Assembly (NCBI GenBank): GCA_016871255.1 | Contig: VFZH01000013.1 | Location: 1-45,182 of the forward strand | Reading direction: 5' to 3' | Length of the DNA stretch: 45,182 bases | From: Acidimicrobiia bacterium | Lineage (GTDB): Bacteria; Acidobacteriota; Vicinamibacteria; Vicinamibacterales; UBA2999 | Shown: one piece after another, positions 1-8,833 of the stretch | Layout: each line of letters begins with the position of its first letter | Numbering within the stretch: position 1 is the first letter of the stretch | Notes under the pieces: model-generated | Told to the model about the DNA's origin: nothing | What the model saw: the letters and a program-made list of their open reading frames with translations, nothing else | Databases searched by the model: none | Program-made: the position numbers and the translations under genes

Positions 1-2201
1 CCGGGCACCGCACGCCCCCGTCGCGCCGTCTCCCGGGGACCTGTCTCACCGACCGCGTCCAGGATATCCGTCAGCGCCAGTTCAACCTTGCGCCGTTCCA
101 GATCGACCCGTACCACCTGCACGCTGACCCGGTCGCCCAGGCGATAGACCTTCCTGGTGTTCTCGCCCTTCAGCACGTGCTGGTGCTCGAGGAACCGGTA
201 GAAGTCGTCCGCCATCGTCGAGATGTGCACCATGCCTTCCACGTAGTGCTCCACCAGCTCGATGAACAGGCCGAACTGCGCCACCCCCGTCACGTAGCCG
301 TCGAAGACGTCGCCGACCTTGTCCGCCATGAAGCGGACCTTCTTCCACTGGAGCAGCTCGCGCTCGGCCTCATCGGCCCGGCGCTCGCGATCCGAGGTGT
401 GCCGCGCGAGCTCCGGCAGCTCCTCGGCCAGCTCCTCGCGCCGGGCGGCATCGAGTGCTCCCCCGCGCGACTCCCGCAGCATGCGATGGACGATGAGGTC
501 GGGATACCGGCGGATCGGAGACGTGAAGTGGGTGTAGTGCGTCGCGGCGAGTCCGAAGTGCCCGAGGCTGGCGGCGTCGTATCGCGCCTTCTGCATCGTG
601 CGCAGCATCAGCGCGGCGATCGGGCGCTCTTCGGGCGTGCCGGCGATCCGGTCGAGCAGCCGCTGGAAGTGCCGTGGCGTGACCTGGCGCTCACCTGCGC
701 CGAGACCGTACCCCAGCGACGCGATGAACGTCTCGAAGGCGGCCACCTTCTCGGCGTCCGGAGCCTCGTGCACGCGGTGCAGCGCCGGCACGCCCTGCTC
801 CTGCAGATGTGCCGCCACCGTCTCGTTGGCGAGCAGCATGAACTCCTCGATGAGGCGATGGGCGACGTTGCGTTCCCCTGCCACGATCGCCTCCACCTCA
901 CCCTCCGCGCTCAGGAGCACCTCGGCCTCCGGCAGGTCGAAGTCGATCGCACCGCGACGGCGGCGCCGGGCCCGCAGCACCTCGTACAGCTCGCGCATCA
1001 GCTCGAACATCGGCACCAGCGCGGCGTACCGCTCCATCGCGACCGGATCCCGGTCGGTGAGAATCACGTTCACCGCCGTGTACGTCATCCGGGCGTCGCT
1101 GTGAATGACACCGTCGTGCAGCTCGTAGCGCACGACGGCTCCCTTCGCGTTCACCTCCATCACACACGACTGCACGAGGCGATCCACGTGCGGGTTGAGG
1201 CTGCACAGGCCCGTGGCGAGGTCCGCCGGGAACATGTGGACGGCCCGCTCGGGGAAGTACACCGACGTCGCCCGCTCGCGGGCATCCTCGTCCAGGGCGC
1301 TCCCTGCGGCCACGTAGTGCGCCACGTCGGCGATGTGCACGCCGAGCCGCACGCGATCGCCGTCGATCCGTTCGATCGTGATGGCGTCGTCGAAGTCCCG
1401 CGCGTGCTCCCCGTCAATCGTCACCGTGGTCACGCCCCGGAAGTCCGTCCGGCCGGCGAGATCGCGCTCTGTGACCGCGGTTCCCAGCCGACGCGCGTCG
1501 GCCACGGCCGCGGCGGTGTGCTCGCCGGAGATGCCGTACTTGCGGAGAATCACCTCGGTGTCCACGCCGGGCTCCGACGCACGGCCCAGGACCTCGGTGA
1601 CACGGCCCAGCGGACCGCGCGCCGGCGTGGGCCAGCGCGTGATCGCGACCACGACCATTTCCCCCGGCTCCGCAGAGGACCACTGCCCCGCCGGCACCTG
1701 CACGTCGGTGGCGACGCGGCGGTCGAACGGCACCACGTACCCGAGCTCGCCGTCGGTTTCGAAGCGCCCGACGATGCGGGCGTGCGCGCGCTCGAGGATC
1801 CGGACGACACGCCCCTCCGGTCCGAGCGGCGTCTGCCGCTCGAGTCGCACGAGCACACGGTCCCCCGGCATCGCCTCACCGAACGCGTCGCCGGGTGTCA
1901 GCACCTCGGCCGGGCCGCGATCCGGGCGGCCGGCCCGATCCCGGCGCTCCGGCACCACCACCCCCCTGCCGCCCGGGCGCCGTTCCCAGCGCCCCACGAT
2001 CAGGCTCATGACCTCCGGCACACCGATACGGGCATCGCGCGTCCGGACCAGCAGGCCCGCCTCAACCAGCCGCTCGACCTCTTCGCCGAGCGCCCGGCGG
2101 CGTCCGGGGGGTACGCCGAGCAGGTGCATCAGTTCCGGCATGGTCGCCGGGTGCGACACGCGGTCGCGAATGCGTTTCAGCAGATCTCTCGATGCGCTCA
2201 T
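1..2201 (-). CDS. rnr: Ribonuclease R (VacB family), 3' end cut by window edge
   Basis: This is a processive 3'-5' exoribonuclease of the RNase II/R family that degrades structured RNA in the cytoplasm. The frame starts at ATG 2201 and stays open to base 1, giving at least 733 residues; E. coli RNase R has 813. An N-terminal winged-helix-like segment (MSASRDLLKRIRDRV) is followed by cold-shock-like OB domains, then the RNB catalytic domain with the DFDDAI metal-binding motif near residue 269 and HIADVAHYV just after it. The SPIRRYPDLIVHR block and a C-terminal S1 domain (GLFIELVEHYVEGMVHIS) follow, and the sequence is cut at the end of the S1 domain. The start codon overlaps the stop of the upstream glycerate kinase as ATGA, so the two are probably translationally coupled. 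Long open frames on the other strand here are codon-bias shadows. Confidence 0.96.
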   Translation of the reverse strand, partial: MSASRDLLKRIRDRVSHPATMPELMHLLGVPPGRRRALGEEVERLVEAGLLVRTRDARIGVPEVMSLIVGRWERRPGGRGVVVPERRDRAGRPDRGPAEVLTPGDAFGEAMPGDRVLVRLERQTPLGPEGRVVRILERAHARIVGRFETDGELGYVVPFDRRVATDVQVPAGQWSSAEPGEMVVVAITRWPTPARGPLGRVTEVLGRASEPGVDTEVILRKYGISGEHTAAAVADARRLGTAVTERDLAGRTDFRGVTTVTIDGEHARDFDDAITIERIDGDRVRLGVHIADVAHYVAAGSALDEDARERATSVYFPERAVHMFPADLATGLCSLNPHVDRLVQSCVMEVNAKGAVVRYELHDGVIHSDARMTYTAVNVILTDRDPVAMERYAALVPMFELMRELYEVLRARRRRRGAIDFDLPEAEVLLSAEGEVEAIVAGERNVAHRLIEEFMLLANETVAAHLQEQGVPALHRVHEAPDAEKVAAFETFIASLGYGLGAGERQVTPRHFQRLLDRIAGTPEERPIAALMLRTMQKARYDAASLGHFGLAATHYTHFTSPIRRYPDLIVHRMLRESRGGALDAARREELAEELPELARHTSDRERRADEAERELLQWKKVRFMADKVGDVFDGYVTGVAQFGLFIELVEHYVEGMVHISTMADDFYRFLEHQHVLKGENTRKVYRLGDRVSVQVVRVDLERRKVELALTDILDAVGETGPRETARRGRAVP

Positions 2202-3538
2202 GATGCCCGCCCGTCCATGGCGGGATCGGCCGCGAGCAGCACCTGCACGTCTCCCACGTTGGTATTCGTGGGTCCGGTCACGACGGTATCTCCCAGTTGC
2301 GTGAAGTACGCATGTGAATCGTTGTTGGCCAGGAACGCGTCCGGCTCCGCCAGCCCGGCGTCCCGTGCGCGGCGCATCGTGGAACTGTCCACGATGGCAC
2401 CGGCGGCGTCGGTGGGGCCATCCCGTCCGTCCGTGCCAACGCTGGCGACGGCGATCGTCCCCTCCGCCCTGGCCACCGCGCTCGCCAGCGCGAGCGCGAA
2501 CTCCTGGTTTCGTCCCCCCAGGCCCGACCCGGTGACCCGCACCGTGGTCTCGCCGCCCGCCACGACACACACGCGACGTCCCCGACGCACATACGTGCCC
2601 GCGTCGCTCAGGAACGAGAGCGCGGCGATACGTGCCTCGCCCACGATGGGCCGCGACAGCACGTGCGTCTCGTAGCCGAGACGCCGGGCCGCCGCCGCTG
2701 CGTCCTGCAACGCGTCCTCCCTCCCGCCGATCACCATCGCCTGCGAGCGATCGAGGGCCGCGTCCCCCGGTTTCGGCGTTTCCGGCACGCGGCCGTCGGC
2801 CCCGTCACGCAGCAGGCCCACCGCGCGTTCGGGGTATGCCGCCGTCCCCCCATAGCGGTCCAGGACGTCCAGGGCCATCCGATAGGTGCTGGGATCGGCC
2901 ACGGTCGGGCCGGAGCCGATCACGGTCAGGTCGTCGCCCACGACGTCGGACACGGCGAGCGTCAGCACCGGGACCCGGGCGGCGGCCGCGAGACGGCCGC
3001 CCTTGATCCGCGACAGGTGCTTGCGAACGGCGTTCAACTCGTCGATCGCCGCACCGGCCTGGAGCAGCCGGCCCACGACCGCCTGCTTGTCATCCAGCGT
3101 CACCGGCGCCAGGGGCGCGGCCATCATCGAGGAGGCCCCGCCCGACAGGAGGAGCACGACGCGCTCCCGCCCACCCCCATCTGCGTTCCGCACCAGTGCG
3201 AGCGCGGCGTTGGCGGCGGACACGCTGGTCTCGTCCGGCGTGGGATGGCGCCCCGCGAACCACGCCACCGGGAGGCCGCGCGGCGCGTCGTCCCAGGCCC
3301 TGCCGACAACCAGCACGCGGCGGACGGCGGACGGGCTCGTCTCGACGAACGCCCGGGCCATGGGTGCCGCCGCCTTGCCCACCGCCATCACGTCGACCGC
3401 CTCAACACGGCCGCGCGGATCCGGGTACGCAGCAATCCGGACGAAGCGCTGGACCAGCCGTCCGGCGTCGGCGGCGTCGATGCCCGTGTGAACGATGTCG
3501 AGCAGGTCGCGGCGCAGGTCCGCGAGAGCGGCGTTCAG
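2198..3538 (-). CDS. Glycerate 2-kinase, MOFRL type, probable CTG start
   Basis: The protein resembles type II glycerate kinases (N-terminal DUF4147 domain plus C-terminal MOFRL domain), which phosphorylate D-glycerate to 2-phosphoglycerate. Visible blocks are VGKAAAPMA, GRHPTPDE, LLSGGASSMMAAP, ELNAVRKHLSRIKGGRLA, SDVVGDDLTVIGSGPTV and, near the C-terminus, GLGGRNQEFALA and GTDGRDGPTDAAGA. The first conventional start is GTG 3391, but that removes about 50 residues that look like the family's own N-terminus (LRRDLLDIVHTGIDAADAGR). No ATG, GTG or TTG exists upstream in frame before the stop. CTG 3538 is in frame, gives 446 residues, and forms a CTGA overlap with the stop of the preceding gene, as ATGA does at this gene's other end. 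I therefore prefer CTG. It sits in a three-gene operon ending in rnr. Confidence 0.9.
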   Translation of the reverse strand: MNAALADLRRDLLDIVHTGIDAADAGRLVQRFVRIAAYPDPRGRVEAVDVMAVGKAAAPMARAFVETSPSAVRRVLVVGRAWDDAPRGLPVAWFAGRHPTPDETSVSAANAALALVRNADGGGRERVVLLLSGGASSMMAAPLAPVTLDDKQAVVGRLLQAGAAIDELNAVRKHLSRIKGGRLAAAARVPVLTLAVSDVVGDDLTVIGSGPTVADPSTYRMALDVLDRYGGTAAYPERAVGLLRDGADGRVPETPKPGDAALDRSQAMVIGGREDALQDAAAAARRLGYETHVLSRPIVGEARIAALSFLSDAGTYVRRGRRVCVVAGGETTVRVTGSGLGGRNQEFALALASAVARAEGTIAVASVGTDGRDGPTDAAGAIVDSSTMRRARDAGLAEPDAFLANNDSHAYFTQLGDTVVTGPTNTNVGDVQVLLAADPAMDGRAS

Positions 3539-3846
3539 TGGACGTGTCGCGGATCAGACCAGTTCACGACGCCGGGGACGCCGGTGAACTGCCGGAGGAG
3601 ATGGCCGACCATCCTGCCGGCCTCGGGGGCGGAGCACACGTGGTCGAGCTCTGCCATGACGCGGTGGAGCGCCCGCTCGACCTCGCGAATCGTCTGCTCG
3701 GAGTAGTACTCGCGCTGCTCCTCGAGACACTGCTGACAGCGGATGACTTCTTCCCGGTAGAAATTGGTGAGGAGGCGGAACGACGGGGCGGCTGCCCCGT
3801 TGGACTCAATTGCGTGCCGTGCAACCGGGCTCCGGTGGACTGACAT
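3535..3846 (-). CDS. Small protein of unknown function, first gene of the operon
   Basis: I do not recognise this 103-residue protein. It has no signal peptide or membrane segment. The middle is a charged, probably helical stretch (NFYREEVIRCQQCLEEQREYYSEQ, continuing with TIREVERALHRVMAELDH) carrying a CxxC pair, and the tail ends PRHVH. The CxxC alone is not enough to claim a metal site. A longer frame begins at 3978 inside ftsX, but ATG 3846 is preferred because a good sigma-70 promoter (3862-3891) lies just upstream and would start transcription about nine bases before it. Its stop overlaps the CTG start of the glycerate kinase gene by four bases, so it is co-translated with that gene and rnr. 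A regulatory or accessory role is only a guess. Confidence 0.6.
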   Translation of the reverse strand: MSVHRSPVARHAIESNGAAAPSFRLLTNFYREEVIRCQQCLEEQREYYSEQTIREVERALHRVMAELDHVCSAPEAGRMVGHLLRQFTGVPGVVNWSDPRHVH

Positions 3847-3861
3847 GCCGGATACGCGACA

Positions 3862-3891
3862 AGTGTAGCGACCGTTCGGCTGGCCTGTCAA
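3862..3891 (-). promoter_or_regulatory. Sigma-70 promoter for the unknown gene-glycerate kinase-rnr operon
   Basis: On the minus strand a perfect -35 hexamer TTGACA (3891-3886) is followed after 18 bases by TACACT (3867-3862), which matches four of six -10 positions. Predicted transcription start is near 3855, leaving a leader of about nine bases before ATG 3846. This lies in the 92-base gap after ftsX, so ftsX and the downstream three genes are likely separate transcripts. Confidence 0.55.
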
Positions 3892-3938
3892 ATCTCCGGC
3901 CTCGAACCTGTCCCGCGCGCCGCTGGCGTGCCATCGGG

Positions 3939-4817
3939 TCAGGAGACGCGGACCACCGCTCCAAGCCCGCCGAGGCACCCGACCGCCAGACCGCCCGCCA
4001 CGAGCAGGCCGGACAGCGACCAGGGCAGGAACTGCACGGCCTCGCCCACGCCTGCGGCCGCGAGACTGTCACCCCACGACGCCAGCACGAGGGCGAACCC
4101 CGCGCGCAGGGCCAGAAGCGCGACGATCGCCCCGGCGCCCCCCTGCAGCAGGCCCTCCGCCACGAACGGCCCGCGGATGAAGGCATCCGGCGACCCGACG
4201 AGCGACATCACCTCGATCTCGTCGCGCCTGTCGTGCAGCGCCAGCCGCACCACGGCGCCCACGCTCACCGCGGCGACCGCCATCATCACCAGCGCCAGGA
4301 CGAAGCCGAGGCGGCGAACCGCGTCGAGCACGGCCAGCGCCCGGGCGATCCACTCCCGGTCGTAGCGCACGTCGACCACGCCGGGCAGCCCGGCGACCGC
4401 CTCGATCAGCGCGTCCACGGCGGGACTGCCCTGGGCATCGGGGGTCACCAGCACCTCCACCGATGAGGGGAACGGGTTGTCCGCCGCGAGCGGTGCGAGC
4501 GACGGGAAGTCGCCGCGGAACCTGGCGAGCGCGTCTGCCTTCGACACGAACTCCCGGCCTGCGCTCGCCGGGCTGGCGTCCACGGCCGACTCGACGGCGC
4601 GGCGCTCGTCGGCGGTGACCGCGTCGCCCAGGAAGATCGAGACCTCGGCCGCGTTCGCCCAGCCGGCCAGGATGCGTTCCGCGTTGGAGGTCACGAGGAG
4701 CAGCGCCCCGAGCACCACGAGCGCCAGCCCGATGGCGAGCACGGCGACGATCGAGGACGCCCGGCGGCGCCACAGGCTCCGGCACGCTTCGCGGAAGGCG
4801 TACTGGATCGCTCTCAT
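3939..4817 (-). CDS. ftsX: Cell-division ABC transporter permease FtsX
   Basis: This 292-residue inner-membrane protein partners FtsE and relays cell-division signals to periplasmic peptidoglycan hydrolases. It starts MRAIQYAFREACRSLWRRR, the positively charged cytoplasmic N-terminus usual for FtsX, then a first membrane helix (SIVAVLAIGLALVVLGALLL). A periplasmic loop of about 120 residues (ERILAGWANAAEVSIFLGD to LPGVVDVRYDREW) and three C-terminal helices follow. The cytoplasmic RRDEIEVMSLVGSPDAFIRGPFVAEG block is the classic FtsX signature before the third helix. The ATG overlaps the ftsE stop as ATGA. A much longer frame continues upstream to 5513, but that part is a shadow of ftsE. Confidence 0.95.
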   Translation of the reverse strand: MRAIQYAFREACRSLWRRRASSIVAVLAIGLALVVLGALLLVTSNAERILAGWANAAEVSIFLGDAVTADERRAVESAVDASPASAGREFVSKADALARFRGDFPSLAPLAADNPFPSSVEVLVTPDAQGSPAVDALIEAVAGLPGVVDVRYDREWIARALAVLDAVRRLGFVLALVMMAVAAVSVGAVVRLALHDRRDEIEVMSLVGSPDAFIRGPFVAEGLLQGGAGAIVALLALRAGFALVLASWGDSLAAAGVGEAVQFLPWSLSGLLVAGGLAVGCLGGLGAVVRVS

Positions 4818-5476
4818 GCCGTCTCGACGACGTGCCCGTGCTCGAGCGTGATGGCGCGGCGGCCGACCAGCCTGATGAGCTCGCGATCGTGCGTGGCCAC
4901 CAGCACCGTGGTGCCGCCCGCGTTGACTTCGCGGAACAGGTTCATGATCTCGAGCGAGAGATCCGGATCCAGGTTGCCCGTCGGCTCGTCGGCGAGCACG
5001 AGCGCCGGTTCCGATGCCAGCGCCCGGGCAATCGCCACGCGCTGCTGCTCGCCGCCCGACAGGTCCCTGGGCCGGGCGTCCATCCGCCGCTCGAGGCCGA
5101 CCCACTTCATTACCTGCTCCGCCCGGCGCCGCTGCTGCGTGGCGGGCATGCCGAGCACCTCCGGCACGAACGCGATGTTCTCGAAGACGGAACGGGCGGC
5201 GATCAGCTTGAAATCCTGAAAGACGGCGCCGATGCCCCGGCGGTACTCCTGTACCTGCGCGCGGGTCAGGGTCGCGAGGTTGTAGCCGTTGACGTAGATG
5301 TCGCCCTCCGAGGGCCGCTCCTGCGCCAGCAGGAGTCGCAACAGCGTGGACTTCCCGGCGCCGCTCGGTCCGGTGAGGAACACGAACTCCCCTCTGGCGA
5401 CGCCGAACGTCAGGTCGCGCAGCGCGGGGGGATCCGCCTGACCGTAGCGCTTCGAGACGTTCCGGATTTCGATCAC
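4814..5476 (-). CDS. ftsE: Cell-division ABC transporter ATP-binding protein FtsE
   Basis: This 220-residue cytoplasmic ATPase pairs with FtsX. It carries Walker A GPSGAGKST (about residues 34-42), the Q-loop FQDFKLI typical of FtsE, the ABC signature LSGGEQQR, Walker B LVLADEPTGNLD and the H-loop in ATHDREL. Length matches the family (about 220). The start is GTG 5476, giving IEIRNVSKRYG; this GTG overlaps the gatB stop codon as GTGA, so translation is coupled to gatB. In many genomes ftsE lies near ftsY or rpoH; linkage to gatB is less usual. Confidence 0.95.
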   Translation of the reverse strand: MIEIRNVSKRYGQADPPALRDLTFGVARGEFVFLTGPSGAGKSTLLRLLLAQERPSEGDIYVNGYNLATLTRAQVQEYRRGIGAVFQDFKLIAARSVFENIAFVPEVLGMPATQQRRRAEQVMKWVGLERRMDARPRDLSGGEQQRVAIARALASEPALVLADEPTGNLDPDLSLEIMNLFREVNAGGTTVLVATHDRELIRLVGRRAITLEHGHVVETA

Positions 5477-6939
5477 CGCTGGGCCGTCCCAGGGGTGACG
5501 GCAACGTCTCCATCCCGATCCAGCACGGCCCGCAGCCGCTCGTTCGCCAGTTTCGGATTCACTCTGCCGCCACTCGCCTTCATCACCTGCCCCACCAGGA
5601 AACCGAACACCTGCCGCTTGCCGTCCCGATATTCCGCCACAACCGGGGTGTTGGCGGCAACCACCCGGTCCACGAGCGCGGCCACCTCGTCCGCATCGCC
5701 GATCTGCGCCAGGCCCTCCGCCTCGACGATGGCCGCTGCCGACTGCCCGGTGTCGTACATCCGGGCGAACACGTCCTTCGCCATCGCGCTGCTGATCGTG
5801 CCGCGGTCGATCAACGCAATCAGGCCGCCCAGGGCGTCCGGCGCGATCGGCGCCGTCTCGACGGTGGCGTGCCGATCGTTCAGCATCCCGAGCAGCTCCC
5901 CCATGATCCAGTTGCTCGCCGCCTTCGCGTTGCCGGCCGCCGCGGCCGTCCGTTCGAAGTAGTCGGCCAGTCCGGCCGACTGGGTCAACACCCCCGCGTC
6001 GTACGGCGGCAGGCCATGCGCCGCAACGAAGCGCTCCCGGCGCGCGGCCGGCAGTTCCGGCAACGCGGCACCGAGCGCCTCGATCCTGGCGGCATCGACG
6101 ACGAGCGGCGGCAGGTCGGGTTCGGGGAAATAGCGGTAGTCCTGGGCGTCCTCCTTCGAGCGCATCGGCTGCGTCCGGCCCGACGCCCCGTCCCAGAGCC
6201 GGGTTTCCTGCCGCACGCGCCCGCCTCCCCGGACGACCTCGATCTGCCGCTCGATCTCGTAGGTCAGCGCCTTCTCGACATGCCGGAAGGAGTTGAGATT
6301 CTTGACCTCGGTCTTCGTGCCCAGCGAGCTCTGCCCCGCCGGCCGCACCGACACGTTGGCGTCGCAGCGCAGGCTGCCCTCCTCCATGTTGCCGTCGTTC
6401 ACGCCGATCCAGACGAGGATCGCCCTGAGCTCGCTGAAGAACCCGGCCGCCTGCGCGGCCGATCGCAGATCCGGCTCGCTGACGATCTCGATCAGCGGAA
6501 CGCCGCTCCTGTTGAAATCCACGCCGGTCTTGATCGCCGAGTCCGCCAGCCCCTCGTGCAGCGACTTGCCGGCATCCTCCTCCAGGTGGACGCGCGTGAT
6601 CCGGACGTGTGTCGCATCGCCGAGCGTCAGGCCCCCCGCAACGGCCAGGGGACGCTCGTACTGGGAGATCTGGTAGCCCTTGGGGAGGTCGGGATAGAAG
6701 TAGTTCTTCCGCGCGAAGACCGACTCCGTCTCGACGCGGCACCCCAGCGCAAGCGACGCCTTGATGGCGCAGTCAACCGCCTGCCGGTTGAGGACGGGCA
6801 GCGCGCCCGGCAGCCCGAGGCAGACCGGGCACACCTGCGTGTTGGGCCGGGCGCCGAACGCCGTGCTGCACCCGCAGAACATCTTGGTGCGGGTCAGCAG
6901 GTGCGCGTGGACCTCCAGGCCGATGACCGCTTCGTACAT
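5473..6939 (-). CDS. gatB: Aspartyl/glutamyl-tRNA(Asn/Gln) amidotransferase subunit B
   Basis: GatB phosphorylates the side chain of Glu-tRNA(Gln) or Asp-tRNA(Asn) and joins it to ammonia supplied by GatA. The 488-residue product from ATG 6939 shows GLEVHAHL at the N-terminus, two CxC/CxxC pairs (MFCGC and CPVCLGLPGALPVLN) consistent with a zinc site, ARKNYFYPDLPKGYQISQYE, and a C-terminal tail domain (VGQVMKASGGRVNPKLANE) for tRNA binding. gatA and gatC are not in the window. A start three codons earlier at GTG 6942 or twelve bases upstream at CTG 6951 is possible; the only Shine-Dalgarno-like GAGG (6960-6957) is ideally spaced for the CTG, not the ATG. It is followed immediately by ftsE. 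Confidence 0.95.
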   Translation of the reverse strand: MYEAVIGLEVHAHLLTRTKMFCGCSTAFGARPNTQVCPVCLGLPGALPVLNRQAVDCAIKASLALGCRVETESVFARKNYFYPDLPKGYQISQYERPLAVAGGLTLGDATHVRITRVHLEEDAGKSLHEGLADSAIKTGVDFNRSGVPLIEIVSEPDLRSAAQAAGFFSELRAILVWIGVNDGNMEEGSLRCDANVSVRPAGQSSLGTKTEVKNLNSFRHVEKALTYEIERQIEVVRGGGRVRQETRLWDGASGRTQPMRSKEDAQDYRYFPEPDLPPLVVDAARIEALGAALPELPAARRERFVAAHGLPPYDAGVLTQSAGLADYFERTAAAAGNAKAASNWIMGELLGMLNDRHATVETAPIAPDALGGLIALIDRGTISSAMAKDVFARMYDTGQSAAAIVEAEGLAQIGDADEVAALVDRVVAANTPVVAEYRDGKRQVFGFLVGQVMKASGGRVNPKLANERLRAVLDRDGDVAVTPGTAQR

Positions 6940-7012
6940 CACCGTGGACAGGTGGACCTCGTGTCGTGCCACAGCCCTCGGGCGCGGGACCGCACCCGGT
7001 TCCACCGGGCCG

Positions 7013-8623
7013 TCAGCGTGAGGACCTGGGACCGGCCTCCAGCACGGCGCGGCTGACGGTGTCCGAGAAGGCGGTGAAGTTCTCCGTGAACATGCCGGCC
7101 AGCTCCCGCGCCGCGGTGTCGTAGCCGGCGGGATCCGGCCAGGTGGCACGCGGGTCGAGCACGCCGTCGGGCACGCCGGGGCAGCTCAGCGGCACCTCGA
7201 CGTTGAAGACGGGATCCCGGCGATACGCCACGCCATCGAGCTCGCCCTTCAACGCCGCCGCAATCGTGGCCCTCGTATGCGCGATGCGCATCCGGGTTCC
7301 GACCCCGTACGGACCGCCGGTCCATCCCGTGTTCACCAGCCACACCTTCACTCCGTGCAGCGCGATCTTCTCGCTCAGCATGCGCGCGTAGACGCCCGGC
7401 TGCAGCGGCAGGAACGGCGCGCCGAAGCAGGTGCTGAACGTCGCCTTCGGTTCCGTCACGCCGCGCTCGGTGCCGGCCACCCGCGCCGTGTATCCCGACA
7501 GGAAATGATACGCCGCCGCGTCCGAGGAGAGACGCGCAATCGGCGGCAGCACGCCGTAGGCGTCTGCGGCGAGCATCACGATGTTCACCGGGTGACCGCC
7601 GCGCCCTGTCGGGACGGCGTCCGGGATGGAGGCGATCGGGTACGACGCGCGCGTGTTCTCCGTGAGCACTCCGTCCGCGAGATCGATGGCGCGGGACTCC
7701 GGGTCCATCACCACGTTCTCCAGCACCGTGCCGAAGCGGCGCACCGCCCCGTAGATCTGCGGCTCGGCCTCCGCCGACAGGTTGATGACCTTCGCGTAGC
7801 ATCCGCCCTCGAAGTTGAAGATCCCCTGGTCGCTCCAGCCGTGCTCATCGTCGCCGATCAGCCGGCGCGCCGGGTCGCTGGACAGCGCGGTCTTGCCGGT
7901 CCCCGACAGGCCGAAGAACAGGGCCGTGTCCCCACCCGCCCCGATGTTGGCGGAACAGTGCATCGGCAGCGCCCCCTTCAGCGGGAGCAGGTAGTTCAGC
8001 AGCGTGAAGACCGCTTTCTTGATCTCGCCGGCGTACCGGGTGCCGCCGATCACGACGACCCGGCGGCCGAGATGGATGGCGATGCAGGTGTCCGACCGCG
8101 TGCCGTGCCGGGCCGGGTCGGCAGAGAACTCGGGCACCGCCAGCAGCGTGAAGTCCGGCACGAACGGCGTCGCGCCGCCCTGTGCCGGGATGAACATGTT
8201 GCGGGCGAACAATCCGTGCCACGCCAGCTCTGTGACGACGCGGACCGGCACCCGGAACACGGGGTCGGCCCCCGCCCAGGCGTCCAGCACGTACAGCCCG
8301 CGGCCGGCCACGTGCGCCGCGGCATCGGCGAGCAGCGCGTCGAAGTGATGCGCGTCCAGCGGCTGGTTGACGGCGCCCCAGAGGATATGGTCGCGACTGG
8401 ACGGCTCGACCACGAAGTACTTGTCGTTCGGCGAACGCCCGGTGTGCCTGCCCGTCCGGCACACCAGGGAACCGTCCGTGGACAGCAACCCTTCGTGCCG
8501 CCTGGCCGCCTCCTCGTACAGCGCCGGTACGCTCAGGTTCCAGTGCAGCGGGCCGGCCTGCCTGATGCCGAGCACCTCCAGCCCTGCGACCTCGTCTCCC
8601 CTCTCCCCCTGTGTCTGTGCCAT
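7013..8623 (-). CDS. pckA: Phosphoenolpyruvate carboxykinase (ATP)
   Basis: PckA converts oxaloacetate and ATP to phosphoenolpyruvate and CO2, the first committed step of gluconeogenesis. The 536-residue protein has the kinase-1a P-loop GLSGTGKTALS from about residue 238, the preceding HCSANIG, the metal-binding RLIGDDEHGW, GTRYAGEIKKAVF and the R-rich TGRSPNDKYFVVEP substrate region, in the order and length usual for the ATP-dependent class. The ATG at 8623 starts MAQTQGERGDEVAGLEVLG. The gene ends 73 bases before gatB on the same strand and is divergent from the sigma-factor gene. A possible promoter lies at 8676-8704. Confidence 0.96.
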   Translation of the reverse strand: MAQTQGERGDEVAGLEVLGIRQAGPLHWNLSVPALYEEAARRHEGLLSTDGSLVCRTGRHTGRSPNDKYFVVEPSSRDHILWGAVNQPLDAHHFDALLADAAAHVAGRGLYVLDAWAGADPVFRVPVRVVTELAWHGLFARNMFIPAQGGATPFVPDFTLLAVPEFSADPARHGTRSDTCIAIHLGRRVVVIGGTRYAGEIKKAVFTLLNYLLPLKGALPMHCSANIGAGGDTALFFGLSGTGKTALSSDPARRLIGDDEHGWSDQGIFNFEGGCYAKVINLSAEAEPQIYGAVRRFGTVLENVVMDPESRAIDLADGVLTENTRASYPIASIPDAVPTGRGGHPVNIVMLAADAYGVLPPIARLSSDAAAYHFLSGYTARVAGTERGVTEPKATFSTCFGAPFLPLQPGVYARMLSEKIALHGVKVWLVNTGWTGGPYGVGTRMRIAHTRATIAAALKGELDGVAYRRDPVFNVEVPLSCPGVPDGVLDPRATWPDPAGYDTAARELAGMFTENFTAFSDTVSRAVLEAGPRSSR

Positions 8624-8675
8624 CCGCTCCGACCGGCCTTTCCCCGACCGCTGTCCCCCCCGGGGAGGCGCTCAC

Positions 8676-8704
8676 AGCGTATCGACGCCGCGCCGCGTCG
8701 TCAA
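8676..8704 (-). promoter_or_regulatory. Possible sigma-70 promoter for pckA
   Basis: On the minus strand TTGACG (8704-8699, five of six matches) is followed after 17 bases by TACGCT (8681-8676, three of six). It would start transcription near 8669 and give a leader of about 45 bases. The -10 match is weak, so this is tentative. Confidence 0.3.
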
Positions 8705-8833
8705 TCGGCCGTGCGCCGACCGCGTGCGCCCATCGACCCTGCGCCGCGTTCATACACCACTACCAGCGGGCGGAGCGGTTCCGGGTATATTCTGAGACGA
8801 ACGGTAAACAGCGAGGCCTGAAGAGCGGTATCC

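Noticed and set aside
177-2675. 832-codon open frame on the plus strand
   Set aside because: It is antisense to rnr and glycerate kinase, whose family motifs are clear; the product is His/Arg-rich with no recognisable domain. GC bias keeps antisense frames open here.
3847-3978. Longer start (3978) for the 103-residue unknown protein
   Set aside because: It would overlap ftsX and include the promoter; the extra 44 residues are Arg/Gly-rich with no conserved look.
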